Notes: a model not told the origin generated them from the letters alone. A DNA stretch of 17,508 nt from Flavobacterium sp. (GCA_023253295.1 JALRGZ010000166.1:1-17508); one strand, 5' to 3'; positions 1 to 6,989 are shown, counted from the stretch's first letter. Numbers and translations: made by a program.

Positions 1-99
1 TACTGTTACAATGGGCCCAAAGTACTCACTTTCCATGTGGGTGTGTTTTGGATTTTTGGTCACCAATACAGTAGGTTGAATGAAATATCCTTTTGATTT
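1..99 (-). other. PruA-like (delta-1-pyrroline-5-carboxylate dehydrogenase) fragment joined in frame to accD
   Basis: Codons 118-147 of the minus-strand frame read GYFIQPTVLVTKNP, then KHTHMESEYFGPIVTV. The pattern GYFI-x-PTV-x-V followed about 15 residues later by E-x-FGP is the C-terminal half signature of aldehyde dehydrogenases, and this version with THMESEYFGP is closest to what I know of L-glutamate gamma-semialdehyde dehydrogenase (PruA, proline catabolism). AccD has nothing like it. The join falls at K-S-K-G (91-102), a tetrapeptide that I would expect in both flavobacterial parents, so roughly 9-12 bases could be shared. No stop or frameshift is seen. Either a chimeric contig or a real rearrangement; the remainder lies outside the window. 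Confidence 0.75.
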
Positions 100-441
100 T
101 CCAACACCTGTACGAACAGCATCTTTCAATTTGGTTTTTTCCATAACATCTTTCAAACGATCTGCATATTTCTTTGTGTCCACAAAGTGTAAAGGATCTT
201 TTGAAGTGATGTTTGGGTCTAATTCGGTGAATTCGTTGTTGTCAAATAAGATTTCAAAATAAGTAGCACTACCTATTCTCACGTGGAAACCATCTTCAGG
301 ACTTACAAATAAGTTGCGTTCCAGTTCTTCTGCATCAATAATTTTTCCAGTAGGAGATTTGTACCAAAGTCCCTTTGGAACATCCATTTTTTGATCGGTA
401 GGAGTTGTGATCCCTTTTTCTTGTCTTTTAAACCAGGCCAT
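1..441 (-). CDS. accD: Acetyl-CoA carboxylase carboxyltransferase beta subunit, N-terminal part (runs into foreign sequence at window edge)
   Basis: AccD forms half of the carboxyltransferase that moves CO2 from biotin to acetyl-CoA, making malonyl-CoA for fatty acids. The start is the ATG read at 441-439 (MAWFKRQEKG). Residues 1 to about 118 match the AccD N-terminal region: GLWYKSPTGKI, AELERN-like EELERNLFVSP, a KDPLHFVDTKKYADRL block and DAVRTGVGKSKG. The four zinc-ribbon cysteines of E. coli AccD are absent; by alignment the positions are K28, T31, S47 and D50. After residue 118 the expected core (in relatives GR-x-LVICCMDFAFIGGSMG) is missing and the frame continues instead as GYFIQPTVLVTKNP, which belongs to a different protein. 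The gene lies 82 bp downstream of fbaA on the same strand, a neighbour order I recall from flavobacteria, so the accD 5' end is in its natural place. Identity of the N-terminal part is confident; the integrity of the gene is not. Confidence 0.85.
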   Translation of the reverse strand, partial: MAWFKRQEKGITTPTDQKMDVPKGLWYKSPTGKIIDAEELERNLFVSPEDGFHVRIGSATYFEILFDNNEFTELDPNITSKDPLHFVDTKKYADRLKDVMEKTKLKDAVRTGVGKSKGYFIQPTVLVTKNPKHTHMESEYFGPIVTV

Positions 442-445
442 TTTT

Positions 446-525
446 GATTTTAGATTGCAGATTTTTGATCTTAGATTTCAGATTACACAAAGAATCTGAA
501 ATCTAAAATCGTAAAATCTAAAATT
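446..525. repeat. GATTTYA heptad array, facing copies in the fbaA-accD gap
   Basis: Six 7-bp units run in register from 446 to 487 (gatttta, gattgca, gattttt, gatctta, gatttca, gattaca). From 497 to 525 the same unit occurs inverted (tgaaatc, taaaatc, then one extra g, taaaatc, taaaatt), the last copy overlapping the fbaA stop codon. 467-484 and 493-510 form an inverted repeat of 18 bp with one mismatch around an 8-base loop. The array begins 5 bp before the accD start codon. In the mRNA it would form a strong stem-loop, but no U tract follows it, so it does not look like a simple terminator. The same unit and arrangement recur between etfB and etfA. Confidence 0.8.
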
Positions 526-1591
526 ATAAAGTATTTACGTTGTTCAAGTCAGCAAATGCTTGCTCAAGTCTTGCATTGAAAGTTACTTCGCCTTCACGTA
601 ACCATTTTCTTGGGTCATAATACTTTTTGTTTGGAGCATCTGGACCAGTTGGGTTACCAATTTGTGTTTTTAAATATTCAATGTTGTTTACCATGAAATC
701 ACGAATTCCTTCTGTGAAAGCAAATTGTAAATCAGTATCAATGTTCATTTTTACTACACCGTAGCTAATTCCTTCTCTGATTTCTTCTAGAGTAGAACCA
801 GAACCACCGTGGAATACAAAATCAACAGGATTGTGTCCAGTGTTGAATTTTTGTTGAACGTAATCTTGAGAGTTTTTTAAGATTTTTGGAGTTAATTTTA
901 CGTTTCCTGGTTTGTATACACCGTGAACGTTTCCAAAAGCAGCAGCAATTGTAAATCTTGGGCTTACTTTAGAAAGTTCCTCATAAGCATAAGCTACTTC
1001 TTCTGGTTGCGTGTATAATTTTGAGCTATCTACATCAGAGTTGTCTACACCATCTTCCTCACCTCCGGTGATTCCAAGTTCGATTTCTAGTGTCATACCG
1101 ATTTTGCTCATTCTTTCAAGGTAAGTTTTGCAAATTTCGATGTTTTCTTCGATTGGCTCTTCTGATAAATCAATCATGTGAGAGCTGAATAAAGATTTTC
1201 CAGTAGCAGCAAAGTGCTCCTCTGAAGCGTCTAATAATCCGTCAATCCAAGGTAATAATTTTTTTGCGCAGTGGTCAGTATGTAAAATTACTGTTGCACC
1301 GTATGCTTCTGCTAATGTGTGAATGCTTTTTGCTCCAGCAATTGCTCCAGCGATAGCTGCTTTTTCAGCTGCATTAGAAAGTCCTTTTCCTGCGTTAAAT
1401 TGAGCTCCACCATTTGAAAATTGAATGATAACAGGTGCTTTTAATTTTGCAGCAGTTTCAAGGACACCATTGATTGTGTCAGAACCTGTAACGTTTACTG
1501 CAGGAAGTGCAAATCCTTTTTCTTTTGCATAATTAAAAATTTCTTGAACCTGATCACCAGTTGCTACACCTGCTTTTATGTTGTGTGCCAT
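524..1591 (-). CDS. fbaA: Class II fructose-bisphosphate aldolase
   Basis: Zinc-dependent aldolase that interconverts fructose-1,6-bisphosphate with dihydroxyacetone phosphate and glyceraldehyde-3-phosphate in glycolysis and gluconeogenesis. The 355-residue length is that of the E. coli FbaA type. Visible active-site blocks are VILHTDHC with the catalytic Asp D106 and zinc ligand H107, the E171 region LEIELG followed by TGGEEDGVDN, the zinc ligand H223 in FGNVHGVY, H261 in FHGGSGS, and the phosphate-binding NIDTD at 283-287. These positions are offset by three from E. coli D109, H110, E174, H226 and H264. The start ATG at 1591-1589 gives MAHNIKAGV, and a candidate -7 box lies about 48 bp upstream. 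The gene precedes accD with an 82-bp gap full of heptad repeats, so glycolytic and fatty-acid genes may share a transcript. All key residues are present. Confidence 0.97.
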   Translation of the reverse strand: MAHNIKAGVATGDQVQEIFNYAKEKGFALPAVNVTGSDTINGVLETAAKLKAPVIIQFSNGGAQFNAGKGLSNAAEKAAIAGAIAGAKSIHTLAEAYGATVILHTDHCAKKLLPWIDGLLDASEEHFAATGKSLFSSHMIDLSEEPIEENIEICKTYLERMSKIGMTLEIELGITGGEEDGVDNSDVDSSKLYTQPEEVAYAYEELSKVSPRFTIAAAFGNVHGVYKPGNVKLTPKILKNSQDYVQQKFNTGHNPVDFVFHGGSGSTLEEIREGISYGVVKMNIDTDLQFAFTEGIRDFMVNNIEYLKTQIGNPTGPDAPNKKYYDPRKWLREGEVTFNARLEQAFADLNNVNTL

Positions 1592-1612
1592 TTTGTTTTT
1601 GTTTTTTAGTTA

Positions 1613-1626
1613 GATTTTAGATTTTT
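1613..1626 (+). repeat. Two GATTTTA-type heptads upstream of fbaA
   Basis: Two adjacent 7-bp units (gatttta at 1613-1619 and gattttt at 1620-1626) lie in the fbaA leader, in the same orientation relative to the following start codon as the longer arrays before accD and etfA. Short and AT-rich, so by itself it could be chance. Confidence 0.4.
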
Positions 1627-1638
1627 TGTTTAAGTTCG

Positions 1639-1646
1639 CAAAAATA
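1639..1646 (-). promoter_or_regulatory. Candidate fbaA promoter -7 box
   Basis: On the minus strand these bases read TATTTTTG, an exact match to the Bacteroidota -7 consensus TAnnTTTG. They sit in the 69-bp gap between tamL and fbaA, giving a leader of about 40 bases. A -33 TTG at the usual distance is not evident. Confidence 0.5.
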
Positions 1647-1660
1647 AGAATTTATTAGTA

Positions 1661-4216
1661 TTAGAAAGGATAATTTATTCCAAAATTTAAAACAGAGTGA
1701 GCAAAGTTGTAATCTCTAAACCATTTTTTGCCAGATTCTTCAGCAGGATTATAGGTTTTAAAACCGAAATCAAATCGGACAACAAAGAAGCTTAAATCGT
1801 ATCTAAGACCGAATCCGGTTCCTAATGCCAAGTCTTTTAAACTGGATAAATTATTAAATGTTGCTTTTTTATCGGTTACATTGTCAAAGACATTCCAGAT
1901 ATTTCCTGCATCAGCAAATAGAGCTCCTTTTAAATCGCCTAAAATTTTGAATCTAAATTCGCTACTCAAAGCAATTTTCATATTGGCTTCGTTAAAATCT
2001 AATATTGATTCTGTTTTTCCAGGGCCTAAACTATAGGGTTGCCATGCTCTATTGTCATTAGAGCCTCCTGCAAAATAACTTCGTGAGAAAGGAATGTAAT
2101 CGGAGTTTCCAAAAGGGATTGCAATACCAAAGAATGTTCTTAAAGCTAAAACATTTTGTCTTGATAAATCCCAATGTTTGATATAGTCGAATTCGGTTTT
2201 AACATATTCTGAATATTCTAATTTGAATATATCATAATTGCCGTTGCTGTTTTTTTCTAAGCCTATTGTTTTGGAAAGCAAAGATAGTAGTGATCCTGCC
2301 GTTTCTATTTTAGCTTTGAATTGGTAGAAATCATTGTCTTTTAGATCTTTTTTAGTTGTTTTAGTGAAAGTGTAATTGGAAGCCAGAATAAAGTTGTTTT
2401 CGCTTAATCGCACTCTTCTTTCAGCGATACTAAGGATATCTTTGTATTCTTTGTCTTGAGGGGTTAAGCTTGTTTGTCCGGTTAAGGCTTCTGCAATAAA
2501 GCCAACAGCTCCTTCGTCAATGATAAGATTGTTGTCTGAATTGACATAATTAGGGTTTATGTTGTAGACTTTTCCAAGTGCATTTAATGCGTTGTATGAT
2601 GAGCTGTAAACATTAAAATAGTTTTGAGGATTTAGATTGCGAACAAATTGGATATTCAGTAAGTCAAAACGAGCTGTATTGTTTAGCTTAGGATTCCAAT
2701 TATAGGAAAAAGTTCCGGTGAAATTTTCTTTGTCTAGTCCGATATTTTTTTGTGTGGCATAACCAATACCAATTTGTGTAGATGGAATCATGCTTTTAGG
2801 AATGATTTTTTCAGTAGAAAAAGGAAGGAATATTCTAGGGAAATTCAATTTGAAATCAATTCCATATTCCGAAACATTAAAGAATTGGTTGTTTGGATTT
2901 GCTAAATCTTTAGATGAACCTATATTAGCTCTTGCAGAAATTTCTAAAGTTTCGGCTCCGTTAAAAATGTTTCTAATAGTAAGTGATGGACTAAACGAAA
3001 TTCCGATATCTTGAATATTGGAATGAGTAAAGTCTGAAGATGCTTGAAAACTGTATTTTTTTCTTGGAGTTAGATATATTTTGGCAATTAAAGAATTGTT
3101 AAGTGTGTCATTTTTGTCCACTTCATATTGGATACTTGGTGGGTTAAATATTTTTAGGTTACTAAGGTATCTCGAAGTTAGTACTGTTTTGTAATCAGCA
3201 AATGGTGCTCCTTTTGAAATAAAGATAGCATCAGTTATTGCATGTGGTTTGTATTTTAATTTTTCTCTGCTATATAGATTGAAATTTTCAAAAGTAGTGC
3301 TATCTGTAATGTTTTGCTTACTGGTATTGGGAGCATAATCGGTATAGATGTCTACGGTACTTATTTTATAAAGTTTGTAAGGCTCTGTTCTGGTAGAATC
3401 TTGCTCTTGGTAACTGTAATTTCCAATGTTTATATTTACGTTAGCTTTGTGTTTTTTGCCAATAGTGTCAATATCAAATACAATAGAAGTGGGTTGGAAA
3501 TAATAAGCACCATGATTTCTAAAATAGCTGGAAAGACGGTTTTTTTCATCTGAAAAATCAATGGTTTTGTATTGATTTCCTGGCTTAATAAAGGAACTTT
3601 CTTTGGCTTTAGTGTACAAAGAATCGAGTTGAGGAGAGCTAATGGTAGATCTTATGGAATCAAGAATGTAAGCGTTGTTAGTTGTTACTTCGTATTTGAT
3701 TTTCCCTCTTTTTGTGCTTATAGTGTCGTGTTGTGAATTGACTTTTACGTCAAAAAAACCATTGTTAAAGTAATAGTATTTAAGTCTTGAAACCGATTTT
3801 TGTGTTTTTGTGGAATCTATAATTACGGGAGCTTCTCCTGTTTTTTTTAAAAAGTCATGAATGCCATGATACCAAAATGATTTCCCTAAACGATCTACTT
3901 GTTTTGCCGAGAGCCATTTGGCTTTTCGTTCGTATTTTCCGGGGTGGTTTTTAAATTTTGCCTGATAGGTGGAATCAGGATTTAAATTGGCTAAATTGTA
4001 TAAATTTAGTCGTAAACGATATCCTAATAAAGTACCGTTTGGTTTTTGGTACAATTGATTGTGAACATCCTCATCATTAATTTTTTTACCATTTACTATA
4101 ATTTGATTGCTTGCTAGAAGTTGTTTTCCGTCTGGAACTCTTTTTTCGGCGTTACAAGCAGATATAATTATTCCTATTAGAATAAATAGTGATATTTTTG
4201 TTGAAATTTTTTTCAA
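1661..4216 (-). CDS. tamL: TamA/BamA-family outer-membrane lipoprotein (TamL-like)
   Basis: Omp85-superfamily barrel protein presumed to insert or assemble outer-membrane proteins. The N-terminus is a lipoprotein signal: a KK-containing start, a hydrophobic run at 8-18 and a lipobox ISAC with lipidated C21. POTRA-like periplasmic sequence follows to about residue 390. The C-terminal half has alternating beta-strand sequence typical of a surface-antigen/Omp85 barrel, including a FSRSYFAGGSNDNRAW segment resembling the conserved barrel motif and a terminal Phe (GINYPF). A lipidated TamA, TamL, is described for Bacteroidota, which fits this 851-residue protein; no tamB is adjacent. The start codon appears to be TTG (4216-4214): no in-frame ATG lies nearby upstream, and the signal peptide begins right there. 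It is divergent from the methyltransferase gene, with 37 bp between start codons. It could instead be a BamA paralogue, but the lipobox favours TamL. Confidence 0.85.
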   Translation of the reverse strand: MKKISTKISLFILIGIIISACNAEKRVPDGKQLLASNQIIVNGKKINDEDVHNQLYQKPNGTLLGYRLRLNLYNLANLNPDSTYQAKFKNHPGKYERKAKWLSAKQVDRLGKSFWYHGIHDFLKKTGEAPVIIDSTKTQKSVSRLKYYYFNNGFFDVKVNSQHDTISTKRGKIKYEVTTNNAYILDSIRSTISSPQLDSLYTKAKESSFIKPGNQYKTIDFSDEKNRLSSYFRNHGAYYFQPTSIVFDIDTIGKKHKANVNINIGNYSYQEQDSTRTEPYKLYKISTVDIYTDYAPNTSKQNITDSTTFENFNLYSREKLKYKPHAITDAIFISKGAPFADYKTVLTSRYLSNLKIFNPPSIQYEVDKNDTLNNSLIAKIYLTPRKKYSFQASSDFTHSNIQDIGISFSPSLTIRNIFNGAETLEISARANIGSSKDLANPNNQFFNVSEYGIDFKLNFPRIFLPFSTEKIIPKSMIPSTQIGIGYATQKNIGLDKENFTGTFSYNWNPKLNNTARFDLLNIQFVRNLNPQNYFNVYSSSYNALNALGKVYNINPNYVNSDNNLIIDEGAVGFIAEALTGQTSLTPQDKEYKDILSIAERRVRLSENNFILASNYTFTKTTKKDLKDNDFYQFKAKIETAGSLLSLLSKTIGLEKNSNGNYDIFKLEYSEYVKTEFDYIKHWDLSRQNVLALRTFFGIAIPFGNSDYIPFSRSYFAGGSNDNRAWQPYSLGPGKTESILDFNEANMKIALSSEFRFKILGDLKGALFADAGNIWNVFDNVTDKKATFNNLSSLKDLALGTGFGLRYDLSFFVVRFDFGFKTYNPAEESGKKWFRDYNFAHSVLNFGINYPF

Positions 4217-4236
4217 GAGGTCTAAAATATTTAATT

Positions 4237-4244
4237 CAAAAGTA
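4237..4244 (-). promoter_or_regulatory. Candidate tamL promoter -7 box
   Basis: Minus-strand reading TACTTTTG matches TAnnTTTG exactly. It lies 20 bp upstream of the TTG start inside the 37-bp divergent gap, so the tamL leader would be only about 12-15 bases. A minus-strand TTTG (4269-4272) lies 24 bp further upstream, a little longer than the usual spacing of about 19, and inside the 5' end of the opposite gene. Confidence 0.5.
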
Positions 4245-4253
4245 CATATTTTT

Positions 4254-4985
4254 ATGGTTAGTAAAAACCAAATAAAACTTATAACTAGTTTACAGCAAAA
4301 AAAGTATAGAATAATTAATCAAATGTTTTTTGCTGAAGGTGTAAAAGTAATTCAAGAGCTTTTAAAGTCTAATTTTGAATTAGAACATCTGTATACTACC
4401 CAATACGATTTTGAAGAAGTTTTAGGGAGTAAAAAATCATTAATCCACGAAAATGATTTGAAAAAAATTAGTGCCTTGGCTACTCCTAATAGTTGCTTGG
4501 CAGTTTTTAAAATTCCGGAAGAAAAAACAATTATTGAAAAAGGATTAATTATCGCATTAGATGATGTTAGAGATCCTGGAAATTTAGGTACAATTTTGCG
4601 TTTGTGTGATTGGTTTGGCGTGGAGCAAGTGCTATGTTCTAAAGAAACAGTTGATATTTATAATCCAAAAGTGGTTCAGGCTACAATGGGATCCATTAGT
4701 AGGGTTAATGTGACTTATGTGGATTTAGAAGAATATATTTCTCAAACTAGTTTAACGGTTTTCGGAACTTTTATGGATGGGGAAAATATATATAAAACCG
4801 AATTGCCTCAGCAAGGAATTGTTGTTATGGGTAATGAAGCGAATGGTATTTCAAAAGAAATAGAAGAGTTAGTTAAAAACCGACTTACGATTCCTCGTTT
4901 TGGAAATTTGCAAAAAGCAGAAAGTTTAAATGTAGCAACTGCAACAGGGATTATTTTAAGTGAGTTTAAGCGAAATCTAGCTTAA
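4254..4985 (+). CDS. TrmH/SpoU-family RNA 2'-O-methyltransferase
   Basis: SAM-dependent enzyme expected to methylate a ribose 2'-OH in rRNA or tRNA. The 243-residue protein has an N-terminal substrate-binding region (about 1-95, with the FAEGVKVIQELL block typical of RlmB/TrmH relatives) and the C-terminal SPOUT knot with its three motifs: DDVRDPGNLGTILRL at 103-117, VVMGNEANGIS at 190-200 and AESLNVATATGIILSEF at 222-238. The exact RNA target cannot be read from sequence. I chose the ATG at 4254 because conserved sequence starts there; the open frame extends upstream to 4107 but that stretch is antisense to the tamL signal peptide. It ends 7 bp from the convergent porT stop, with no obvious terminator between. 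Confidence 0.93.
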   Translation: MVSKNQIKLITSLQQKKYRIINQMFFAEGVKVIQELLKSNFELEHLYTTQYDFEEVLGSKKSLIHENDLKKISALATPNSCLAVFKIPEEKTIIEKGLIIALDDVRDPGNLGTILRLCDWFGVEQVLCSKETVDIYNPKVVQATMGSISRVNVTYVDLEEYISQTSLTVFGTFMDGENIYKTELPQQGIVVMGNEANGISKEIEELVKNRLTIPRFGNLQKAESLNVATATGIILSEFKRNLA

Positions 4986-4992
4986 AATATTT

Positions 4993-5694
4993 TTAATGAA
5001 AAGTAAAGTTGATAAAAATTGCTCTGCTTTTCATAGATTCTATATTAGATGTCCAAGGACTGTTTGGGTCGTTGTCTCTAATAAGTTCGTCTTTCAGGCT
5101 GAAGCAGCCACGAATAGAAGGGGAGAATATAAAATATTCTGAGAAAAAATCGATCCCAAATCCTAATTCATAGTTGGTACTCCAAGGTTTTACTCTGAAT
5201 TTTTGTTGAAGATTATCGTCTTTAGACTTAGAATTAGCAGATAAATTTAAGGTTGTTGATAATCCTCCTACTAAATAGGGGCGGATATTTCCAGTTCGTA
5301 AAGACGAAAATTTCAATAATAAAGGAAAATGGATGTAGGTGCTGTTTACGTCTCTTACGGCATCAATTTCACGAGTAAAGTTAGGGAAATTCAGAGTTCT
5401 CTTAGTATAGTATAAACCAGGTTCAAAACGCAGGTTAATATATTCTTGTAATTTTAAATCGGCAACCACGCCCACATTAAAACCAGTGGTTTTTTTAACT
5501 TGGATATCCGGTCCTACTGTTTTGTAATCGAATTTAAAATCAAAGGAACTAAAGCCTAAATAATATCCAAAATACAGACGTTGTTTTTGGAAGTTTTCCA
5601 AATTAATAATAGGGTCTTTGCTAAACATGCCTTTGGATTGAGGAATTCCTCTGAAAGCGACAAGGAGAATAATAAAGACAACTATTTTTTTCAT
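4993..5694 (-). CDS. porT: PorT/SprT-family outer-membrane protein of the type IX secretion system
   Basis: Predicted small outer-membrane beta-barrel needed for type IX secretion and, in gliding flavobacteria, motility. The 233-residue protein starts with a signal peptide (KK, then hydrophobic 4-14, small residues to about 20). The mature part is rich in alternating strands (FGYYLGFSSFDFKF, VGVVADLKLQEYINLRFEPGLYY, RPYLVGGLSTTLNL, YELGFGIDFF) and ends in an aromatic-rich strand INFTFH. Family recognition rests on these strand patterns, on the NLRFEPGLYY segment, and on the neighbour ubiE, next to which I recall porT/sprT lying in flavobacteria. The gene follows ubiE by 15 bp and is probably co-transcribed. 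No other secretion component is in the window. A generic PorT-fold barrel of other function is the main alternative. Confidence 0.82.
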   Translation of the reverse strand: MKKIVVFIILLVAFRGIPQSKGMFSKDPIINLENFQKQRLYFGYYLGFSSFDFKFDYKTVGPDIQVKKTTGFNVGVVADLKLQEYINLRFEPGLYYTKRTLNFPNFTREIDAVRDVNSTYIHFPLLLKFSSLRTGNIRPYLVGGLSTTLNLSANSKSKDDNLQQKFRVKPWSTNYELGFGIDFFSEYFIFSPSIRGCFSLKDELIRDNDPNSPWTSNIESMKSRAIFINFTFH

Positions 5695-5709
5695 TGTTAT
5701 GAGCTTAGG

Positions 5710-6441
5710 TTATTTTTTAGACGCAACATATATTGTAGCTACCCCAAAAGTTTGAGGCATCGCTTTTACATCTATAAACCCAATTTTTCTCAAAATATTG
5801 TTTAAGGCTTCACCATAAGGAAAAGCAGCAGCTGATTCAGATAAGTAGCCATATGCTACGTCATCTTTTGAGAATAGTTTACCAATGATAGGTAATATGT
5901 TTTTGCTGTAAAAATTGTAACCTTGTTTGTAAGGTGTTTTTTCTGGTACTGAAGTTTCCAGGATTACAAAAGTCCCGTTTGGTTTTAAAACACGTAATAT
6001 TTCGGCTAAACCTTTTTCTAAGTTTTCAAAATTTCTAACTCCAAAGGCTACTGTAATGGCGTCAAAATGGTTGTCGTTAAAAGGAATGTTTTCAGAATCG
6101 CCTAAAATCATTTCAATTCTATTTGATAAGTTTTTGTGAGCTATTTTTTTTATTCCCACTTCTAGCATTCCTTCAGAAATGTCTAAGCCAGTAATTTTTT
6201 CAGCTTTAGTGTTAGCCATTAAAATAGCTAAGTCGCCAGTTCCGGTGGCGATATCTAAAATGGTTTTTGGTTGAGTGTTAGAAACTATTTTAAGGACTTT
6301 TTTTCTCCATTTCACGTCAATTCCAAAAGAAATCACACGATTTAGATTGTCGTAATTTCCTGAAATTGTATCAAACATTTTTGCAACTTGTTCTTTTTTG
6401 CCTAAAGAAGAGTTTTTGTATGGGGTGATATTTTTGTCCAT
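5710..6441 (-). CDS. ubiE: Demethylmenaquinone methyltransferase (UbiE/MenG)
   Basis: Catalyses the last step of menaquinone synthesis, C-methylation of demethylmenaquinone with SAM. Bacteroidota use menaquinone, so the MenG reaction is the relevant one. The 243 residues carry the family signature: KMFDTISGNYDNLNRVISFG at 21-40, SAM-binding motif I DIATGTGD at 63-70, the acidic GLDIS that binds the ribose at 85-89, GDSENIPF at 114-121 and FGVRNFENLEKGL near 133-145. The start ATG at 6441-6439 is followed by MDKNITPYK, typical of the family in this group, and an exact TAnnTTTG box lies 14 bp upstream. It leads a two-gene unit with porT. Confidence 0.96.
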   Translation of the reverse strand: MDKNITPYKNSSLGKKEQVAKMFDTISGNYDNLNRVISFGIDVKWRKKVLKIVSNTQPKTILDIATGTGDLAILMANTKAEKITGLDISEGMLEVGIKKIAHKNLSNRIEMILGDSENIPFNDNHFDAITVAFGVRNFENLEKGLAEILRVLKPNGTFVILETSVPEKTPYKQGYNFYSKNILPIIGKLFSKDDVAYGYLSESAAAFPYGEALNNILRKIGFIDVKAMPQTFGVATIYVASKK

Positions 6442-6455
6442 TTTCTAAATTTTGG

Positions 6456-6463
6456 CAAATATA
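6456..6463 (-). promoter_or_regulatory. Candidate ubiE-porT promoter -7 box
   Basis: Minus-strand reading TATATTTG is an exact TAnnTTTG. It would give a very short leader of roughly 7-10 bases before the ubiE ATG. A clear -33 TTG is not visible at the expected spacing. Confidence 0.5.
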
Positions 6464-6588
6464 CTATTAATGCCTTATAAGTTGTTGCTTAAATTGAATT
6501 TCAATTCGTTTGTGTCTATTTTTTTGTTTTCAAAATATCACTAAAAGTAGGTATTGTATGATAGATTCTTTATGTCGAAATTTACCAA

Positions 6589-6924
6589 ATGAATTTCTTT
6601 GCTATGATTGATAGAGAATTAATGGTTCAATTCAGATGGTTGCTTTTTGCGTTGGCAATATCATTTGTTCTTGTAATTTATTTTGACGGCGCTGCTTTGA
6701 TGAAAAGCGGGGTTTTTGTTCAAGCGCAAAATACGTTCTTAGGATTAAATTTGTTTTTGGAAATTTTAATTTTCATTTCCTTTAGTATCTTCGTGGTATT
6801 TGGTATTAAAGGTTTTTTTGAGATGTTTTCTCATAGATTTGCAAATATTCTTATTTTCGTTTCGGGGATAAGTTTGCTGTTTGTGAATTTGGTATTGTTA
6901 TGTCAAATTATTTTTCAAGGTTAG
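6589..6924 (+). CDS. Small integral membrane protein, function unknown
   Basis: I do not recognise this 111-residue protein. It has three predicted membrane spans, about residues 16-32, 50-72 and 85-108, a short charged N-terminus (MNFFAMIDRELMVQFRW) and almost no soluble loops beyond KGFFEMFSHR at 74-83. The start at 6589 is the first ATG after the divergent ubiE promoter; M6 (6604) or M12 are possible alternatives. It is monocistronic, divergent from ubiE and convergent with folA, and shares a bidirectional terminator with folA. The open frame is longer than expected by chance and the membrane pattern is coherent, so it is probably real. Confidence 0.65.
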   Translation: MNFFAMIDRELMVQFRWLLFALAISFVLVIYFDGAALMKSGVFVQAQNTFLGLNLFLEILIFISFSIFVVFGIKGFFEMFSHRFANILIFVSGISLLFVNLVLLCQIIFQG

Positions 6925-6961
6925 AACTTATTCCTGGATAATTGTGGAGTTATTCAAACAA

Positions 6962-6989
6962 AAAAAACACCTCTATTGAGGTGTTTTTT
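6962..6989 (+). terminator. Bidirectional terminator between the small membrane gene and folA
   Basis: Perfect 12-bp inverted repeat (aaaaaacacctc, loop tatt, gaggtgtttttt) with A and T tracts at both ends, so it can stop transcripts from either side. The right arm encodes the last four codons of folA and the loop carries part of the folA stop codon. Confidence 0.9.

Noticed and set aside
80..262. Plus-strand open frame of 60 codons opposite accD
   Set aside because: It is antisense to the well-conserved AccD N-terminus and the fused segment and has no protein-like character.
446..525. Reading the heptad array as a CRISPR or as a classical terminator
   Set aside because: The units are 7 bp with no unique spacers, so it is not CRISPR, and the hairpin is not followed by a T tract on either strand.
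2790..3014. Plus-strand open frame inside tamL (also 3314-3553)
   Set aside because: Both are shadows of the 851-residue barrel gene, with no start context or family resemblance.
4107..4253. Upstream extension of the TrmH-family methyltransferase to an ATG at 4107
   Set aside because: The extra 49 residues are antisense to the tamL signal peptide and do not resemble the family; the conserved protein starts at 4254.
5581..5805. Plus-strand open frame across the ubiE-porT junction
   Set aside because: Antisense to two real genes; composition is not protein-like.
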